Part shown: positions 63,304 to 64,000 of the stretch, piece after piece
Numbering within the stretch: position 1 is the first letter of the stretch
Layout of the letters: every line of letters begins with the position of its first letter
Assembly: GCA_009733575.1 (NCBI GenBank)
Contig: ML769390.1
Coordinates: 372,001-436,000, forward strand
Direction: 5' to 3'
DNA: 64,000 bases
DNA from: Gymnopus androsaceus JB14
Lineage: Eukaryota; Basidiomycota; Agaricomycetes; Agaricales; Omphalotaceae
Position numbers and translations under genes: made by a program
The notes under the pieces: generated by a model
Seen by the model: the letters and a program-made list of their open reading frames with translations, nothing else
The model's database searches: none
What the model was told of the DNA's origin: nothing

Positions 63304-64000
63304 ATGCTATCGTCTCCGCCCGTGGGCTCCCGTCCGCTGAAACGCTCTGCGTCTGCTGCCTTACTTCCAACTCCGCCTAGAACGAACAGGCGCCGGAAGA
63401 ATGGCAAGCTTCGTAGCCTAATGGCAGCAAACGAGGATCAGCGTGGAACGACGAGCTCCGATGAAGAAGAAGAAGAGACAGGAGAGGGGAAGTATAAGAA
63501 AAGAAGGATTAGCAGCGCACCAGAAGAAAACGACGACGATGAAGAGGCTTTCTGGATGGCTGGAGCATCGTCTTCACAGAAGGACAAGGACAAGGATTCG
63601 AGTACAGTCGATACAGACTCTGATTCGGAAACGACAACTTCCTTCCTTTCTCGTCGTGTCCAAAAGTCATCTACCATGGGCAGCGCACCTGTATCGCCTC
63701 CGCCGTCCCATAGGCGTCTCCCAGGAGCGAAAATAGTCTCAACTCCAGTGCTGAAACTTTTGCCTGTGGTAGAGGAGAATCCCAGTCCCAGCGGGACTTC
63801 TCCACCCGAGACGCCTAAATCCTCTGAAACGAGCGCTCTGAAAGATTCGCCAAATAATCCTTTCTTAGCGTCGCCTCTGGATCTGGATGACGCCGATGTC
63901 TCGCCTAGAACGCCAAATGACACTGTCAAGGAAAGACCGACTATCACCTATGTTTTGTTGGTGGTTTCCTTTTTTTTTACTTGAGATTGACGCTGAATGT
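63304..64000 (+). CDS. Ser/Pro/Glu-rich protein of unknown function, cut by window edge
   Basis: Starts MLSSPPVGSRPLKRSASAAL at 63304 with a basic patch (PRTNRRRKNGKLR) that could direct it to the nucleus. It continues with acidic and phosphorylation-prone stretches (SSDEEEEETGEG, DKDKDSSTVDTDSDSE), a repeated SPP/TPP pattern and DSPNNPFLASPLDLDD. KERPTITYV at about 63945 probably borders an intron, because the frame then turns into LLVVSFFFT and stops. The rest lies beyond the window. No catalytic domain is seen; the NPFL/SPL and ERPTITYV blocks look like conserved short motifs of a nuclear regulator, but I cannot name the family. Confidence 0.6.

Overview
This is nuclear DNA of a filamentous fungus, almost certainly a basidiomycete (Agaricomycotina). 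Genes are dense, lie on both strands and are cut by many GT-AG introns of about 48-60 nt. TRP1 is a fused glutamine amidotransferase / IGPS / PRAI protein, and the families present (sedolisin peptidase, aryl-alcohol-type aldo-keto reductase, fungal DOPA dioxygenase, tandem APC transporters) are typical of mushroom-forming fungi. I see no virus, prokaryotic operon, CRISPR array or confident tRNA/rRNA gene.

Layout. 1-1604 (-): TmpL-like membrane oxidoreductase running off the left edge. 2982-4606 (-): aldo-keto reductase. 5146-7585 (+): protein-kinase-like protein. 8616-10575 (-): SLT2/MPK1-type cell-wall-integrity MAP kinase. 12335-15096 (-): secreted sedolisin. 16356-18671 (-): Ser/Pro-rich protein. 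19571-20640 (+): degraded LRR-like sequence. 20817-21613 (-): mitochondrial adrenodoxin-type ferredoxin. 22001-29122 (-): DNA polymerase epsilon catalytic subunit, divergent from an IEC1-like C2H2 protein (29405-30584, +). 31416-32371 (-): DOPA-dioxygenase-like gene, divergent from a KDM4/Rph1-type JmjC demethylase (32578-36402, +). 37559-38727 (-): three-finger C2H2 protein. 39806-42405 (-): TRP1. 45253-46984 (+): caspase-like protein, flanked by a direct repeat derived from the 3' end of the neighbouring serine carboxypeptidase (47352-49928, -). 50643-51868 (+): Golgi-type membrane protein. 52064-53727 (-): GPN2 GTPase, divergent from an APC transporter. The transporter and the start of GPN2 are duplicated in tandem (about 53.6-56.9 and 56.9-60.3 kb). 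60865-62883 (+): GT1 glycosyltransferase. 63304-end (+): Ser/Pro-rich protein cut by the window edge.

Genes of related function are not clustered: replication, chromatin, iron-sulfur, tryptophan, GTPase and signalling genes are interleaved with secreted and accessory genes. Three divergent pairs share promoters of 175-285 bp.

Two themes deserve attention. First, many conserved genes, including essential ones, carry single-base indels, nearly all insertions. This suggests residual long-read sequencing error, although one transporter copy collects at least five while its neighbour collects none. Second, gene structures are unusual: a 5-nt microexon in the dioxygenase, a 17-nt exon in the TmpL-like gene, and in the carboxypeptidase a 17-nt exon carrying the catalytic His between two introns that look like copies of each other. 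The caspase-like gene between duplicated carboxypeptidase ends is the best candidate for little-described biology.
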